Origin: Diphasiastrum complanatum
Lineage: Eukaryota > Streptophyta > Lycopodiopsida > Lycopodiales > Lycopodiaceae
Assembly (NCBI GenBank): GCA_029204225.1
Contig: CM055111.1
Coordinates: 29,720,340-29,784,339 of the forward strand
Direction: 5' to 3'
DNA length: 64,000 bases
The translations under genes were made by a program, and so were the position numbers. The notes beneath the pieces were generated by a model. The model did not search any database. It saw nothing but the letters and a program-made list of their open reading frames with translations, and had not been told where the DNA came from. Positions 43,733 through 54,650 of the stretch are shown in pieces. Each line of letters begins with the position of its first letter. Positions within the stretch are counted from its first letter, which is position 1.

Positions 43733-44564
43733 TGTGCAAAAAGTACAAAAAGGACCAAGAGTGGATCCTAATTTGATCCTCAAGAGGGATTGGTTGTCAG
43801 ATTACTTGATCTATCAATCTACTTGAGATTAAGATCAATCTAAATCAATTCTAGACACAAAATCCTAACAAGAACAATCATTAATTGAAGGTAAGTGTAC
43901 TTTCTGGTTTCACACGCGTGAAACACTGTCTGAGTACGGAATCCAACCTAAAAATCAAGTACACATTGATAGAACCTCAAAACAATCAAAACAAATGTGG
44001 ACAAATGGAGAGAATCACTCAAAATTGCTTCCAAAACCAAGATTGGTGTCTCACAATGATTATGGCCAAATGTGGCTCTATATATACAATAAGTGGGAGC
44101 TCATGGTACTGATCATCCCTCTGATCTCACATGTGTGAAGGTGCTTTGTCATATGATGATTCATCATGCAAAACTGACACTTGGACAAAACCTTCTATTT
44201 TGAGCACTTTTGGTCCATTTTCCTTCTATATGGAGATCTACTTGGAAATCTTCTAGAAGTCAAAATTCGCCTACTTCAGCTTATTCCACACATGTGACTT
44301 GTCCTCTACACATGGGATATGACACCTAACCAAAGGATGTGGCTCATGCAATCAATAGATTGATGCCATGTGTCATATGTCTAGAAAACTAGTTTTTGGC
44401 CATTTTAGCCACTAGAACTTGAATTAAATCATATGTACAACATATATGATTATGGTACATGACAAGTACACTAGTTTCACAAGTGGGAACAGGCTCCACA
44501 CATGTGTGTTTATCTATATACAAGATTTTTGGCCTCTTCCAAGCTTATTTTTGCAGTTTTCACA
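43733..44564 (-). repeat. 5' LTR of element L
   Basis: 832 bp, the same length as its partner and about 98 percent identical by eye. It would carry the promoter of the element; a TATATATA box is near 44077-44087. Confidence 0.95.
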
Positions 44565-44569
44565 AGAAG

Positions 44570-45290
44570 TTTGATATGACGTCGATTTGTTGGAAATGGA
44601 AGTTACTACACGAGGTAGTGAAACACAACAAGTTGGTTGCACAAAGCAAATCGCCTACAGATTAGATGCAAGGATGCAATGTAAAGAAATAAATTGGAGA
44701 GAGGTGTTAGGAAATGTCAAAGATAGTTTATAGATGAAAATTATTTAATGATTTTCTAACATTACAAATATTCATTATTATTTTTATATTTGAATATTTA
44801 TTATGTCCCAATCTTAGAATCAAGTCACAATATTATGCATAATTTTTAAGATAGTAGATTTTTAATTATTGCAATCAGTTTTCAAAAGTAAATTTGATTA
44901 TGTGATATTTACGCTTTCACATGCACATTCACAATTGCGTAAAAACAAACATCACAATTTGCTATGTATGGATTGATGGTAGTAGTAATAAATTTTACAA
45001 TTCTCAATTTCACAATTAAATTCACAAAAGTGATCACAATTTGTGCAGTTAAATACTCACAATATCACAATCTGTATTAACAAATTTCATCATAAATATG
45101 TTTGAGTGATCACAAATACCATGATTTGGTACTCACTAATTTCATGATTTGAGATAATTAATGAAATTCACATTCGATATAAAAACAAATCACTATTTAT
45201 TATTTACGATTGAATATTTACAATTTCAATATTTAGAAAAGTTGACATTTTTTATTCACAGTTGCACTATTAAAATTATATCAATCAAAG
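44570..45290. other. Unassigned AT-rich stretch
   Basis: Continuation of the L target DNA. From about 44900 it is rich in ttcacaat and atcacaat strings that grade into the minisatellite beginning at 45291. No gene is seen. Confidence 0.5.
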
Positions 45291-45455
45291 TATTCAGAGT
45301 TTCAGGATCAATATTCACAGTTTCACGATCAGTATTCACAGTTTCACGATCAATATTCATAGTTTCACGATCAGAATTCATAGTTTCACGATCAGTAACC
45401 ACAATTTTATAATCAGTATTCACGATATCACAATCAGTATTCACGGTATCTGAGA
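45291..45455. repeat. 21-bp minisatellite, about eight units
   Basis: Units of tattcacagtttcacgatcag type start every 21 bp at 45291, 45312, 45333, 45354, 45375, 45396, 45417 and 45438. The end units are more diverged. On the minus strand the array is open and encodes a seven-residue repeat of ETVNTDR type. Confidence 0.92.
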
Positions 45456-45787
45456 GTACGTTTTGAATGTCCGAATGGTATACTACATGGAAATCCAAAT
45501 ACCATCTTAGATGTAAAACAATAATGAAATATCATACGTTAAGCCAACAAAGATTTTGTTTAGTTTAACATTCGTCTAACCAAAATGCTAAATTTTCAAT
45601 TTGAAAGACATGTTCTTCCAAATTTTGCTTATTTGAAAAAGTAAAATCTTCCTTAATTTAGCATGCATCTATCCATTATATATTGCTACTCTTAGATGCC
45701 AAGTCTCTCCTTAGAAATGAGGAATTCACATCTCTAAGAGGAACGACATACTTGGGATAGAACCTTTCTTGTATATTGTACTAAGGT

Positions 45788-45788
45788 C

Positions 45789-45826
<38 letters not shown>
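45788..45826. repeat. (AC)n microsatellite
   Basis: About 18 AC units. The surrounding 45456-45842 is AT-rich with no gene. Confidence 0.96.
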
Positions 45827-45827
<1 letters not shown>

Positions 45828-45842
45828 GTGCCAAAGTTTTTC

Positions 45843-46184
45843 TTAGGCATGATGCCAAGAAGAAAGAGGAGGTGAAGAGATATACCTCCAAGTGAGTGAG
45901 ATATAGCAAGAACGATCTCCTACAACACCATCAATTGTAATTGTATCTTTAAGGTCCTTCACTTCCTCGGACAACCTTATGGCAACAGCACCCACATTTT
46001 TTTCAAGGTTCTTTATTTTTGTTGTATCAAAAATCGAAACAACATCTTGGCCTTGGTGATGGAGACATGCAAGGGCAAGTTGTCTTGGCATAGCATTTTT
46101 TCTTGCTGCTATGGCTCTCAAGCTCTCGTATAAAGCGATGCTGATTGTTGTCCATATGAAACTTATTACGACAGTATTGGGCAA
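45843..46184 (-). CDS. Hypothetical open frame, 113 residues
   Basis: An open minus-strand frame containing MPNTVVISFIWTTISIALYE, a possible hydrophobic start, and a helix-like acidic stretch KNLEKNVGAVAIRLSEEVKD. I do not recognise it and find no neighbouring exon. It may be a gene scrap or a chance frame. Confidence 0.2.
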   Translation of the reverse strand: MPNTVVISFIWTTISIALYESLRAIAARKNAMPRQLALACLHHQGQDVVSIFDTTKIKNLEKNVGAVAIRLSEEVKDLKDTITIDGVVGDRSCYISLTWRYISSPPLSSWHHA

Positions 46185-46603
46185 TTGAACTCCTTGAGTT
46201 TGAAGTCATGAACTATTTTTTACTTCATGCAAGCAAATGACAACTATATAATCATGTTTTAGAATATTACATTAAAGGCTCTCTTTTGCATGTGAATATC
46301 AAGTAAAAGATTTTCTCTTTTGCATGAGGCAACTTCGGTGCATTGAGGACACATGCATCAATGATAGGTTGACAATGTCTAATCACTCACTATTCGCATG
46401 TCTCGTCTTTGCATGTCTTGGTAGAATTTTCAATGGCAACAAATACATAATATTTTAGCCCTCAGCCAAAGTCTAAGTTTAGAATGTCACCATATATTAG
46501 CCTTTGAAGGTTGACACATAGTATTGCCTTTGCAAGGCAAGGCCAAAAATTCGGATTGGTGTGCCAGTTCGGGATGGAGCAAAGGAGGACAAGAGAGAGC
46601 AAT

Positions 46604-46613
46604 CTGAGTGAGT

Positions 46614-46650
<37 letters not shown>
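46604..46650. repeat. (GA)n microsatellite
   Basis: GTGA units followed by about 16 GA units. The surrounding DNA from 46210 to 47413 holds no other gene that I can see. Its right part (about 47100-47413) is probably 3' untranslated or flanking DNA of the Sec14 gene. Confidence 0.95.
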
Positions 46651-46651
<1 letters not shown>

Positions 46652-47413
46652 AAAGGAGGAGCGGAAGAGAGCAGTGATTCAAAGCATTACTCAATCGAGA
46701 GAGAGATAGAGGCCAAAATATGATGATAGCAACACAGACCTAGAAGTCATGTCCGTGTGTCCATCTAACCAGTAACATCCTCCTATTATACACCCTCGAA
46801 CATACTCAAGTAAAATGTCATTTCAACCATGGAGTCATAAAACAAAGATCAAAACATATCATTTCATTTATTCTCAAAAGTGAGCTTCCAATAGAAGAAT
46901 TAACAATGTCTTTGTCAGCACCGAGAGAAGTTTTTGGTTCAACTTCTCAAGTATATGTGCTATTTAGCTTTCGTTCTGTTCATCTTATTTTGATAAGTTA
47001 ACTTTGAAATTTGAATCATAAAAGACGATATTTTGATGTTCAAAGTTGCTGAGTAGCAGCAGAATGATCCAACCTAAGTTATCAAACCCCGGCAACAGCT
47101 TTCAGGCACACTTGAGCCTCTGTACTCTGTAGGTAATGAAAAGAAATAACTGGTTAACAGGAGGGAAAGAAACCCAACCAGTTACCTTTGTAATGCTTGC
47201 TGTATAGTAATGGATGAGATAGTTTGTCCGTACAATGTGGAGATGTTTAGCCCAGTTTGCAAGGCACGGGCACCCTCTCATTATAAGGTTATGCATACAC
47301 TTGCCGCATCCCCTCAGCAGGCCAATATAGACTCAATTCCTGTGAAAAAACCTACTTGTATTCTCGAACCGGCTAAAAGAAAGGATTTTTTGCCGGATAT
47401 AAAAAAATGGAGC

Positions 47414-49264
47414 TTACTTTGTGAATTTCCTGAAATGTGAGTGCTCCAAAGAAGAGCATAATTCTTCCTGCTTTGAAAGCATAGCTTGCAAAGTTGTTTT
47501 CACATCTAGAAGTTCAGACGCAAGTACTTGGATGCACTCAATACTTGTTACCATCGGATCTACTTCAGTAGACAGTATACCAGTCTGACTCAGTAACCTT
47601 GTTCGAATGTATTTCGTCCTTTTTGACTCTTCTTTATGTCGGACTTTCATTCGGGAAGAAGTAAGGCTTGTAATAGGTTTCTGTTCTTGAAAAGCATCCC
47701 AGGATTCCGAATTCTCGGAAGCATCATTCGGACATGATGAATCCAGGAATGCACTTCGCAGGAAGTGAGGCCTCTCGATCCGCCATAGCATGAGATAATA
47801 AAAAGACCGAAAAATAGACTTTATAACGGTCCAAAGTCTGAATACAATATACAGCATTGACCAGGATTTGCATATTATCACATCCTCTACCCTCTCGACA
47901 TCTGCACTGTTGACAACATTGAAAATAGCTTGTCCAGCCGGTTCAACAGGGTTCGCTCCATAGGCCCTCTTATCGTACTCCTCAACATTCTCTTTTCTCT
48001 GTTTGACATTTAGATGATGATCGTGAAGAGTTTCATCATTTGGGAGAGAACTCAACAGGAATTTATCAGACATATCCACGATTGGCTGAGAAGTTGATCC
48101 TTGCAGAATATCAAACCCTTTTCCGTTGAGAAGGGCTTCTGTACCGTAAGGAGTAGCATCTCTTTCAGGCCTTGAACTTGTGATAATGTTCCTAAGAGTC
48201 TGAGCCTTTCCTTCTGACACAGCTTTCATAATATCTGGATGCTTCCAAGGCCCTTTGTCAGAACGAAGGCAACCGAGTTCGCCGGAACAGGTGCACGTCC
48301 CACCCCAAAACGTTGGCAGCTGAGTTGAGTCTATGTACTCGAGCAACTTGCTCTGATAATTGCTCCCTATCATACTTATCTTCTTTGTTGTATGCGGATC
48401 GAGAAAACCTTTCACAGTGTTCCAGAGCAGCCTGAACCCGGGACCAGCATTGATGACAAACATCTTGTGTAGAGTTTCAGGATAATTGTTGCTGTCAATC
48501 TTTTCCAAACTAAATACAACATCTCGCGCAGCTTTGGTGAAGTTCTTGAGTCCCACACCTGCAACGTCCAAGATGGTTATTGTTGAATCTACATGCCTCT
48601 TTTCTGCTATAGAGCATGCGGGAAATCTCTTATTCAGAGTTATCTCAAATTCTCGAACACGATATCTTAGGTATCTCTCTAGCGTAGTAACCTGTAACAG
48701 CTTGTTTGGCTCCACTTTCCCTAATCTCTCAATGTAAATAGGTCGTCCCTCTTTATCAACTCCGTGATGACCCTGAGGGTAGCATTTTTTCACCTCATCG
48801 TATTCATTGAACTGAAAATCCTCTACTATAGTATCAGCACCATATTCTTTGCGCCACTGCAGCATATCCAACCACATGCTTTTGGTCTTATAAATATCAA
48901 ACCTTCGAGCCCTAAGAAATCTGAGAAGAGTATGGTAGTCATCAAGTTTTTCCGGAAGTAAGTTGTCTGCAAAGAGAATTTCACGGAAAACCTGGACAGC
49001 CTTCTGCTCCTCAATATCACGAACATCTTCGATGGCAACAGGCTTGCTTCTAAAATAAGACTTGTTACTCTTATTCTTAGTCCAGGATAGCGTCCGAAAT
49101 TTCGATGGTGAAAGCACAGCTTTCAATGCTCCCCGCATCCGAGTAGCAGTTCCGCTCTTATGCTGTTGCCTTTCCTCTCTCTGGTTTAAGAATTTATGCT
49201 TATTTTTCTTTTCCTCATCAGACTCTTCTGCAGGATAAACTTGACTTCTTTCCATCTTTAACAT
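47414..49264 (-). CDS. Sec14-nodulin-type phosphatidylinositol transfer protein, intronless
   Basis: An uninterrupted frame of 616 residues from the ATG at 49264. The open frame extends further upstream to a stop near 49344, but without another ATG. Residues about 80-137 are the CRAL-TRIO N-terminal helices (LPEKLDDYHTLLRFLRARRF). Residues about 155-325 are the Sec14 lipid-binding fold (FPACSIAEKRHVDSTITILD, NYPETLHKMFVINAGPGFRL, LPTFWGGTCTC). The C-terminus has a basic, coiled-coil-like end (LASELLDVKTTLQAMLSKQE), as in plant SFH/Sec14-nodulin proteins, and the length fits that family. Such proteins exchange phosphatidylinositol and phosphatidylcholine and support phosphoinositide signalling at membranes, for example in polarised growth. 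Plant family members normally have many introns, so a single exon suggests a retrocopy or extreme intron loss. All core motifs look intact. Confidence 0.9.
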   Translation of the reverse strand: MLKMERSQVYPAEESDEEKKNKHKFLNQREERQQHKSGTATRMRGALKAVLSPSKFRTLSWTKNKSNKSYFRSKPVAIEDVRDIEEQKAVQVFREILFADNLLPEKLDDYHTLLRFLRARRFDIYKTKSMWLDMLQWRKEYGADTIVEDFQFNEYDEVKKCYPQGHHGVDKEGRPIYIERLGKVEPNKLLQVTTLERYLRYRVREFEITLNKRFPACSIAEKRHVDSTITILDVAGVGLKNFTKAARDVVFSLEKIDSNNYPETLHKMFVINAGPGFRLLWNTVKGFLDPHTTKKISMIGSNYQSKLLEYIDSTQLPTFWGGTCTCSGELGCLRSDKGPWKHPDIMKAVSEGKAQTLRNIITSSRPERDATPYGTEALLNGKGFDILQGSTSQPIVDMSDKFLLSSLPNDETLHDHHLNVKQRKENVEEYDKRAYGANPVEPAGQAIFNVVNSADVERVEDVIICKSWSMLYIVFRLWTVIKSIFRSFYYLMLWRIERPHFLRSAFLDSSCPNDASENSESWDAFQEQKPITSLTSSRMKVRHKEESKRTKYIRTRLLSQTGILSTEVDPMVTSIECIQVLASELLDVKTTLQAMLSKQEELCSSLEHSHFRKFTK

Positions 49265-49586
49265 ATGTTCTTTGATGCCGTATGAGCCTGATTTCACGTC
49301 CTCGTTTGCCTGTCTATTGCCTCTTTCTCTTCTTATTCCAAAACATCAAAGCAGTCATAGCCATCATAAAGAACATCACAGAAGTTCTCTGCCACCACAA
49401 GCGGAGTGAGACATCCACCAAAAAACTCAACAATCTGCCTTTCTTGCACTCCAATTACCCTATTAAAAGAATCACTGCAATAATCTCGACACTGCATTTG
49501 CTTTCTGAGCTCTGAGAAATGGTTTCTTCGCATTGATATCCTAAGCATCACAAGAACTGCCTCAGAGTTATATCATACCAGGTTCC

Positions 49587-49800
49587 GACTTCTTTGTTTT
49601 ATCTTCATATCACACTCATACGGGAGATGACAAATTCAAACAAAGGTGCTAAATACACATCTCAATTGCGAAAGCACCCGACAGGTTTGTAGGCATATCC
49701 AAATTCTGACTTCTTTGCTTTATCTTCAATATATAACAATCATAAGACAAGAGATCAGAAATTTAAACAAAGGTGTTACAATACGCTTCTCAATTGAAGA
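49587..49800. repeat. Diverged 121-bp tandem duplication upstream of the Sec14 gene
   Basis: Two related units share gacttctttg-tttatcttca-...-aaacaaaggtg-...-tctcaattg, with the starts at 49587 and 49708. They lie 300-500 bp upstream of the start codon and could be in the 5' untranslated region or promoter. Confidence 0.6.
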
Positions 49801-50358
49801 AGGCAAAAGAAATCCCTACCCAGAAACCATCGCTGGCGTCCATTGATTCAAGATCCAAGCATATTCTTCATAAATTGCTGCAATACGCAAAGTTTGCATT
49901 CACAGTTTATTATTGATGGGAGGAAAAATGGATCAAAATCAGTGAAGAAGACGCAAGCCGTGCCGACGTAGCTCTACTCCGAACACGAGACACCTCTTCG
50001 TACATTTTCGCCCAACTCCAATCAAGGCTTAGGTGGTGTGGAAGTTGAAATTGGAACCCACCCCTAAATCTCTCTCCTCTCTTTTGGGTTTCTTCTTAGT
50101 TTTTGAGTGGTCCTAGTGACACTCAATGTCACGAGAGTGTATTCCACCACCACCAATGGTGTAGTGGTGGCCCATAGATCCTTGGGCAATGCCCATCTCC
50201 ATTGAGGGTGGTGCAAAATACGTTGCTCCCTCAATGTCAATGAGATAGATGACGTCTCTTGGATTGGACCAGACGCTTAGGGTGTTTTAGCACACAATGG
50301 GGTGCAATAGCTATGATGAGTCACACATATCCTCTCATGTGTTTCCTTGTTTTTTCGT
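49801..50358. other. Unassigned stretch upstream of the Sec14 gene
   Basis: Moderately GC-rich around 49940-50040, unlike the AT-rich surroundings, and a possible promoter or transcription start area for the minus-strand gene. From 50080 to 50300 it has ordinary non-coding sequence. No specific site could be confirmed. Confidence 0.35.
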
Positions 50359-50612
50359 CTTCATCTCCATTTCACACCCAAATGTGCATAGTGGATCTCT
50401 TGGCTTGCATTTCGAAACCTTCATCTCCATTTTGCACACAAATGTGCATAGTGGATCTACATACCTCTCATGTGTTTCCTTTTCTTTCCGTCTTCATCTG
50501 CATTTCACACCCAAATGTGCATAGTGGATCTATTGGCTTGCATTTCAAAACCTTCATTTCCATTTCACACACAAATGTGCATAGTGAATCTATTGGCTTG
50601 CATTTCGAAATC
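50359..50612. repeat. 60-bp minisatellite with 133-bp higher-order unit
   Basis: Four units of about 60 bp begin at 50359, 50419, 50492 and 50552. Each has cttcatctccatttcacac-caaatgtgcatagtggatct, most with ttggcttgcatttcgaaac. Units 1-2 and 3-4 form two copies of a larger block, each preceded by cctctcatgtgtttcctt (50330 and 50464). The plus strand is open and encodes a 20-residue repeat, which I take to be incidental. Confidence 0.9.
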
Positions 50613-51088
50613 ATAGAGATGCAATTTCATTTTTAGCCTTTCCAGTCAAAAATTTATTATTTCAAAAAAACCATTGAAGCATATTTAGTCATGAAAGCTG
50701 CTTAGAATTTTCACCTTTTCACCTTAAAAGTAGATGTCCACCCTTCAAAACATAGGCTTGGTAGGAGGGCCCGACATCTTCACTTGCCCAAAGTCAGCAT
50801 TTTTTATGCCAGGTCATCTGTCACATGGGGGTCGTCACTTTGATATGTGAAATGGGTAGTCCTTCCTATCTTTTCTCTCCAATGAGCATTGAGTTTATTG
50901 TTAAATGGACATGCCTTAGGCCTGTGTGTGAAAACACTCTTATTGTCATGGTCCTAGCGTCACTAACTAGTTGAGGTACATAATGTCTTTTAAGTTGACT
51001 AAAACCGTATCGTGTTCTACAAGTCTCATGATCCGTAACTCTCAAACTCACATGTTAATACCTTACAAGCACAGTCACGCTCACACTG
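50613..51088. other. Unassigned stretch
   Basis: No gene, repeat or element end is recognised between the minisatellite and copia M. Confidence 0.5.
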
Positions 51089-51705
51089 CACATAAGGTGG
51101 ATCGAAAAGAAAGTCAAGCGGATCAGGACTAACAAGGGAGGAGAATACATCTCCAACCGATTTACTGACTTCTGTAAAAGTTGAGGCATTCTCCAGTAAA
51201 AGTTGAGGCATTCTCCACAGGAAGACAACAGCCTACACACCACAACACAATGTAGCGGAGAGGAAGAACAGAACTCTCATAGAAGTTGCAAGATCTATGA
51301 TGGCCTACTCGAAGGCATCAAGATCACTATGGGCTGAGGCAATAGCTATAGCTGCCTACCTACAGAACAGGACAGGCAAATCAAGCGTTGCTCATATTAC
51401 TCCACACGAGGTATGGTGGATAAGCAAGCCCAATCTTGGTCATGTTCGGATCTTCGGATGTGTAGCATACACACACATACCAGACAAGAAGAGGAAGAAG
51501 TTGGACAAAAAGGTGGACCAAGGATTCTTGGTTGGCTATGATATACACTCTACATACTACAGAGTATACATATGTACGGTCAACGAATCAGGGAATGTTG
51601 ACGCGGACGAGGAGCTACAAATCTCTCACTTCGCATTTTACATGAAGTGGCTTTCTCTCACTTCGCAAATTCTGGGAAGTGCCTGGAACGTTCCTCATTG
51701 AAAAT
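51089..51705 (+). pseudogene. Copia M integrase fragment
   Basis: Begins inside integrase (DQD-like text then GGEYISNRFTDF-like reading, frame-shifted), then AYTPQHN-VAERKNRTLIEVA near 51227-51290. An open stretch of 134 residues follows with SLWAEAIAIAAYLQNRTGKS, HEVWWISKPNLGHVRIFGCV, DKKRKKLDKKVDQGFLVGYD. The copy has a 22-bp tandem duplication at 51174-51217 (gtaaaagttgaggcattctcca twice). RT and later domains are missing. Confidence 0.82.
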
Positions 51706-52390
51706 AGATGACCTTCAAGATTTTTCTCTCTCTTCGAGATTTTGCAAAAACCCGACACTATCCTTAAAAAGCTAACATTGTCCTTTAAAAATGTGACAGT
51801 GCCCTTAAAAGTGTGAAGGTGTCTTTAACTTCTGAACTACACATAAGTTAACTCCTTCAAATAGTTGAAAGGAAGAAGCCGAAGGCAAGAGTCGCATTTT
51901 TTGAGAAAGTGCAAAAAAGCCGACATTGTTGAAAAATAGTTAAACTGTTCAACTATGTTGAAGTGTCGCATTTCAAAAAAATGTGAAAAAGCCAACACTG
52001 TTAAAAACATCGTTCATTTTTACATACTGTTGCGACACTTAGAGTATTTCTGTAGACTGTTGAAAAAGTAATGTATCTCTGCAGACTTGTTCTAAATGCT
52101 AGTTCCTGGAAGTCCTCGAAGATGGCCAAGTCCTCAATGATCTTAAAACAATTGAACTTAACATTTGAACATGAAAATATGATAGGATTGGTTACCCTTT
52201 GTTGGAGATCAGCCAAAAGCCAGTTGTAGACGTTCTTCAAATAGTTTGGTCGTCTAAGTTGCGATTCCTGCAGGTATTAGATGAGCAGACGTAGAACCAA
52301 AGTTGGTTTCACCTGACCCTAGATTAACGATCAATAAACGTGCAAGAAGAATCTTGAAATAGAAATAGTCATTCACCAAGGAGACAACTG
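51706..52390. repeat. LTR-like debris between copia M and N
   Basis: Contains imperfect cgacactgtc, agtgtcgcatttc and gtgaaaaagcc strings in the same style as the LTR of copia K but in the opposite orientation, mainly at 51730-52030. No clear ends are visible. 52050-52390 has no recognised content apart from the edge of copia N. Confidence 0.4.
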
Positions 52391-53790
52391 TGGACTTAAT
52401 TTCCAACAGATCCCTCATACAATATGGCAAAATCTCGAGTTCCAATGATGTACCTCAAAACTCGTTTTCCTAGCTTGCAATGCTCCTCACTAGGATCTTG
52501 CATGAATTGACTCGATCTTCCAACACAATAACTTAGATCTGGTCTAGTAATGGCTAGATAGATGAGTGAAACAACTAGCTTTCTATAGAGAGTAATGTCC
52601 TTGAAAGATCTTTCACTACCTCTTATAGTTAGCTTTACATGAGACTCCATAGGTGTATCACTAGCTTTTGCATCTACCATATGAATCTTTCTAGAATAGA
52701 ATTAGTGTACTTCTCTTGAAAAATGAAAGTAGATTGAGAAAATATAATCACTTCTATTCCCAAAATGTAATGTAAGTTACCAAGATCATGCACCTCAAAT
52801 TCCTTCTCAAGAGCACTCTTGATATCCTCCACATCTTGATTGTCTCCACCACTCAAGATGATATGGTAACATCATTTCCAACAAACCTATAATAAAGTGA
52901 ATGATCATACTCACTCATAACAAAGCCTTGAGAGAGTAAAAAAGTGTTAAGCTTAACATACAAGCTCCTTGGTGTTTGCTTAAGGCCATACAAACTCTTT
53001 TGTAGTAGACACACATGATTTGGCTTTGTTGATGAAATATAGCTCTCGGGTTGCTCCATGTACACTTCCTCCTCAATATCACCATTATAGCATCTCAAAA
53101 GGTGTTATTCCATCCAAAATTGCACTCGGCCACCTATTTCACAAGAAATTCGCACACAACAAAGCTTGATCCCAAAACGGTTTATCAAGATTAGCACTTA
53201 ACCTCATGGCTTTAGCACTTTCACATAAAGTCCTATTCTTCCTTTCAGCCACTCCATTTTGTTGTAAGGTCCTTGATTTTGTATACTCCCTCTTGATCCC
53301 ATGCTCATCACAAAAGTCTTTGAACTTGGTAGTCACCACCATTGTCACTCCTTAAGCACTTGATCCTTGTGAAAAATTGGTTCTCCCTTGCATTCTTGAA
53401 CTTAACAAAGACATTATACACTTCATCTTTGCACTTTAGTAGATAGATCCAACAAAATCTACTAAAATCATCTACAAAATCTACTAAAACATACATCTTA
53501 GCTCCACTATTGCTAATTGTAGTAAATACATGAATATCCGAATGTACAATTTGAAAAAGGCTTTGTAGATCTAGATGTAGACCTAGCATAAGGTGGGTAG
53601 GGCACCCAACTTGGTTGGACACACCAAAATTGAACCATATGTAGCTTGTTTGATCCAAAAACTCAAGAAAAGGCTTGCCAATCTTGTCTATTTGAGACCT
53701 AGAAATTTTTTTGAGGTCATAGTCACATAGTTTCAAGCAAACCACTTTGTATTTGAGTGTTTTGTTGATGATTTGAGTGCTTTCCACGTG
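52391..53790 (-). pseudogene. Copia N: integrase, RT and RNase H relic
   Basis: Minus-strand order: integrase core (FVDDFSRFCWIYLLKCKDEV, IKCLRSDNGGDYQ, LQQNGVAERKNRTLCESAKA), then a join near 53100 that drops the integrase end and RT start. RT follows (GDIEEEVYMEQPESY, LYGLKQTPRSLYVKLN). The YVDD active site is missing: text passes from NDVTI straight to SGGDNQDVEDIK near 52855. The block HDLGNLHYILGIEV follows, then SDTPM and DLSYCVGRSSQFMQDPSEEH. It stops in the RNase H region at ILYEGSVGN. Several internal deletions make it non-functional. Confidence 0.85.
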
Positions 53791-54607
53791 CTTGAGTAAG
53801 GTTGACCCAAAATTTGTCCTTGCTTCATCCTTGAGTGATTGGTAGAGCTAGTGAGATAGATCTCACACCAAGTTGCAAGACCTCATATTGGAGTTGGTAA
53901 AAAACCTTTAATGGATCCATTATTGAGAGAGAAGCAACACCTTTTGATCCATTACAAGACATCTTCTCAAGATTTTATGGCTTCCATGGGTTCCTTTCTC
54001 TTGGAGTCTAGTGAGAGATTAACCACCTCCAATTACTCTATTTGGAAGGTGAGAATGGAGTCGATTTTAATCCTCTAGGATGTAAGGAGGAGCCTCAATT
54101 GCTTCAAGAAGTCCAACAGTACAAGAAAAGCGCTAGGATAAAGATGAATATCTCAAATAAAGTGTTGAGAGAAATTGGTGCTTTGCACCTCGGCCAAGGA
54201 CGCTTGGGACACACTCAAAGCCATTTATGAGGCCAAGAATACCTCTAGAATCCTCACTCTAAGGAACCAAATCTTCCAAAGTTTCCAAAGAAGTGATGAG
54301 AGTGTTTCCAAGTATTTTTTGAGAGTCAAAGACATTAATAGAGAGCTTGCATGCATTGGAGATCACATCAATCAAAGTGAGCTTGTGCAAGTCATCCTCA
54401 AGGGCTTGATAATCTTGTCCAATCATATGCTATCAAAGAGGAGCTACCAAGTTTGGAGGCCCTACAAAGAGAGCTTATTGTTGAAGAGTGTAGACAAGAA
54501 AACAAGCTTATGAGGATGGGCAAACTCTCAATCAACAATGATGGTGATGGCAAAGATTTATTTGTCAAAGACAAGCACAAAGGGAGGAGAAACATCAACA
54601 ATTCTCC

Positions 54608-54650
54608 AACAAAGACAAAGACAAAGACAAAGACAAAGACAAAGACAAAG
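54608..54650 (+). repeat. (ACAAAG)n hexamer run inside copia O gag
   Basis: About seven perfect hexamers coding for Lys-Thr repeats, just upstream of the zinc knuckle. Confidence 0.95.

Larger units (their letters stand above)
39206..44564 (-). mobile_element. Element L: young non-autonomous LTR retrotransposon
   Basis: A structurally complete LTR element. Two 832-bp LTRs (39206-40037 and 43733-44564) show about 14 differences by eye. A perfect 5-bp target duplication, agaag, lies at 39201-39205 and 44565-44569. A Met-initiator primer site touches the right LTR and a polypurine tract touches the left LTR, so it reads on the minus strand. The 3.7-kb interior has gag-like Lys-rich text with a degenerate zinc knuckle and diverged duplicated modules, but no protease, integrase, RT or RNase H motif in any frame I examined. 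It therefore depended on another element for mobility. The polypurine tract and LTR start match those of copia O and P. Confidence 0.92.

Noticed and set aside
45291-45455. CRISPR-like array
   Set aside because: Units are contiguous with no spacers. It is a tandem minisatellite in plant DNA.
47000-47413. Poly(A) remnant proving a processed Sec14 retrogene
   Set aside because: No clear poly-T run or flanking duplication was found on the plus strand here, so retrocopying stays an inference from missing introns.
48486-48961. Plus-strand open frames within the Sec14 gene
   Set aside because: Antisense shadows of a conserved coding sequence, with no recognisable motifs.
49265-49297. Upstream GTG as the start of the Sec14 protein
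   Set aside because: Nuclear genes rarely start at GTG. The first in-frame ATG is at 49264 and keeps all domains.
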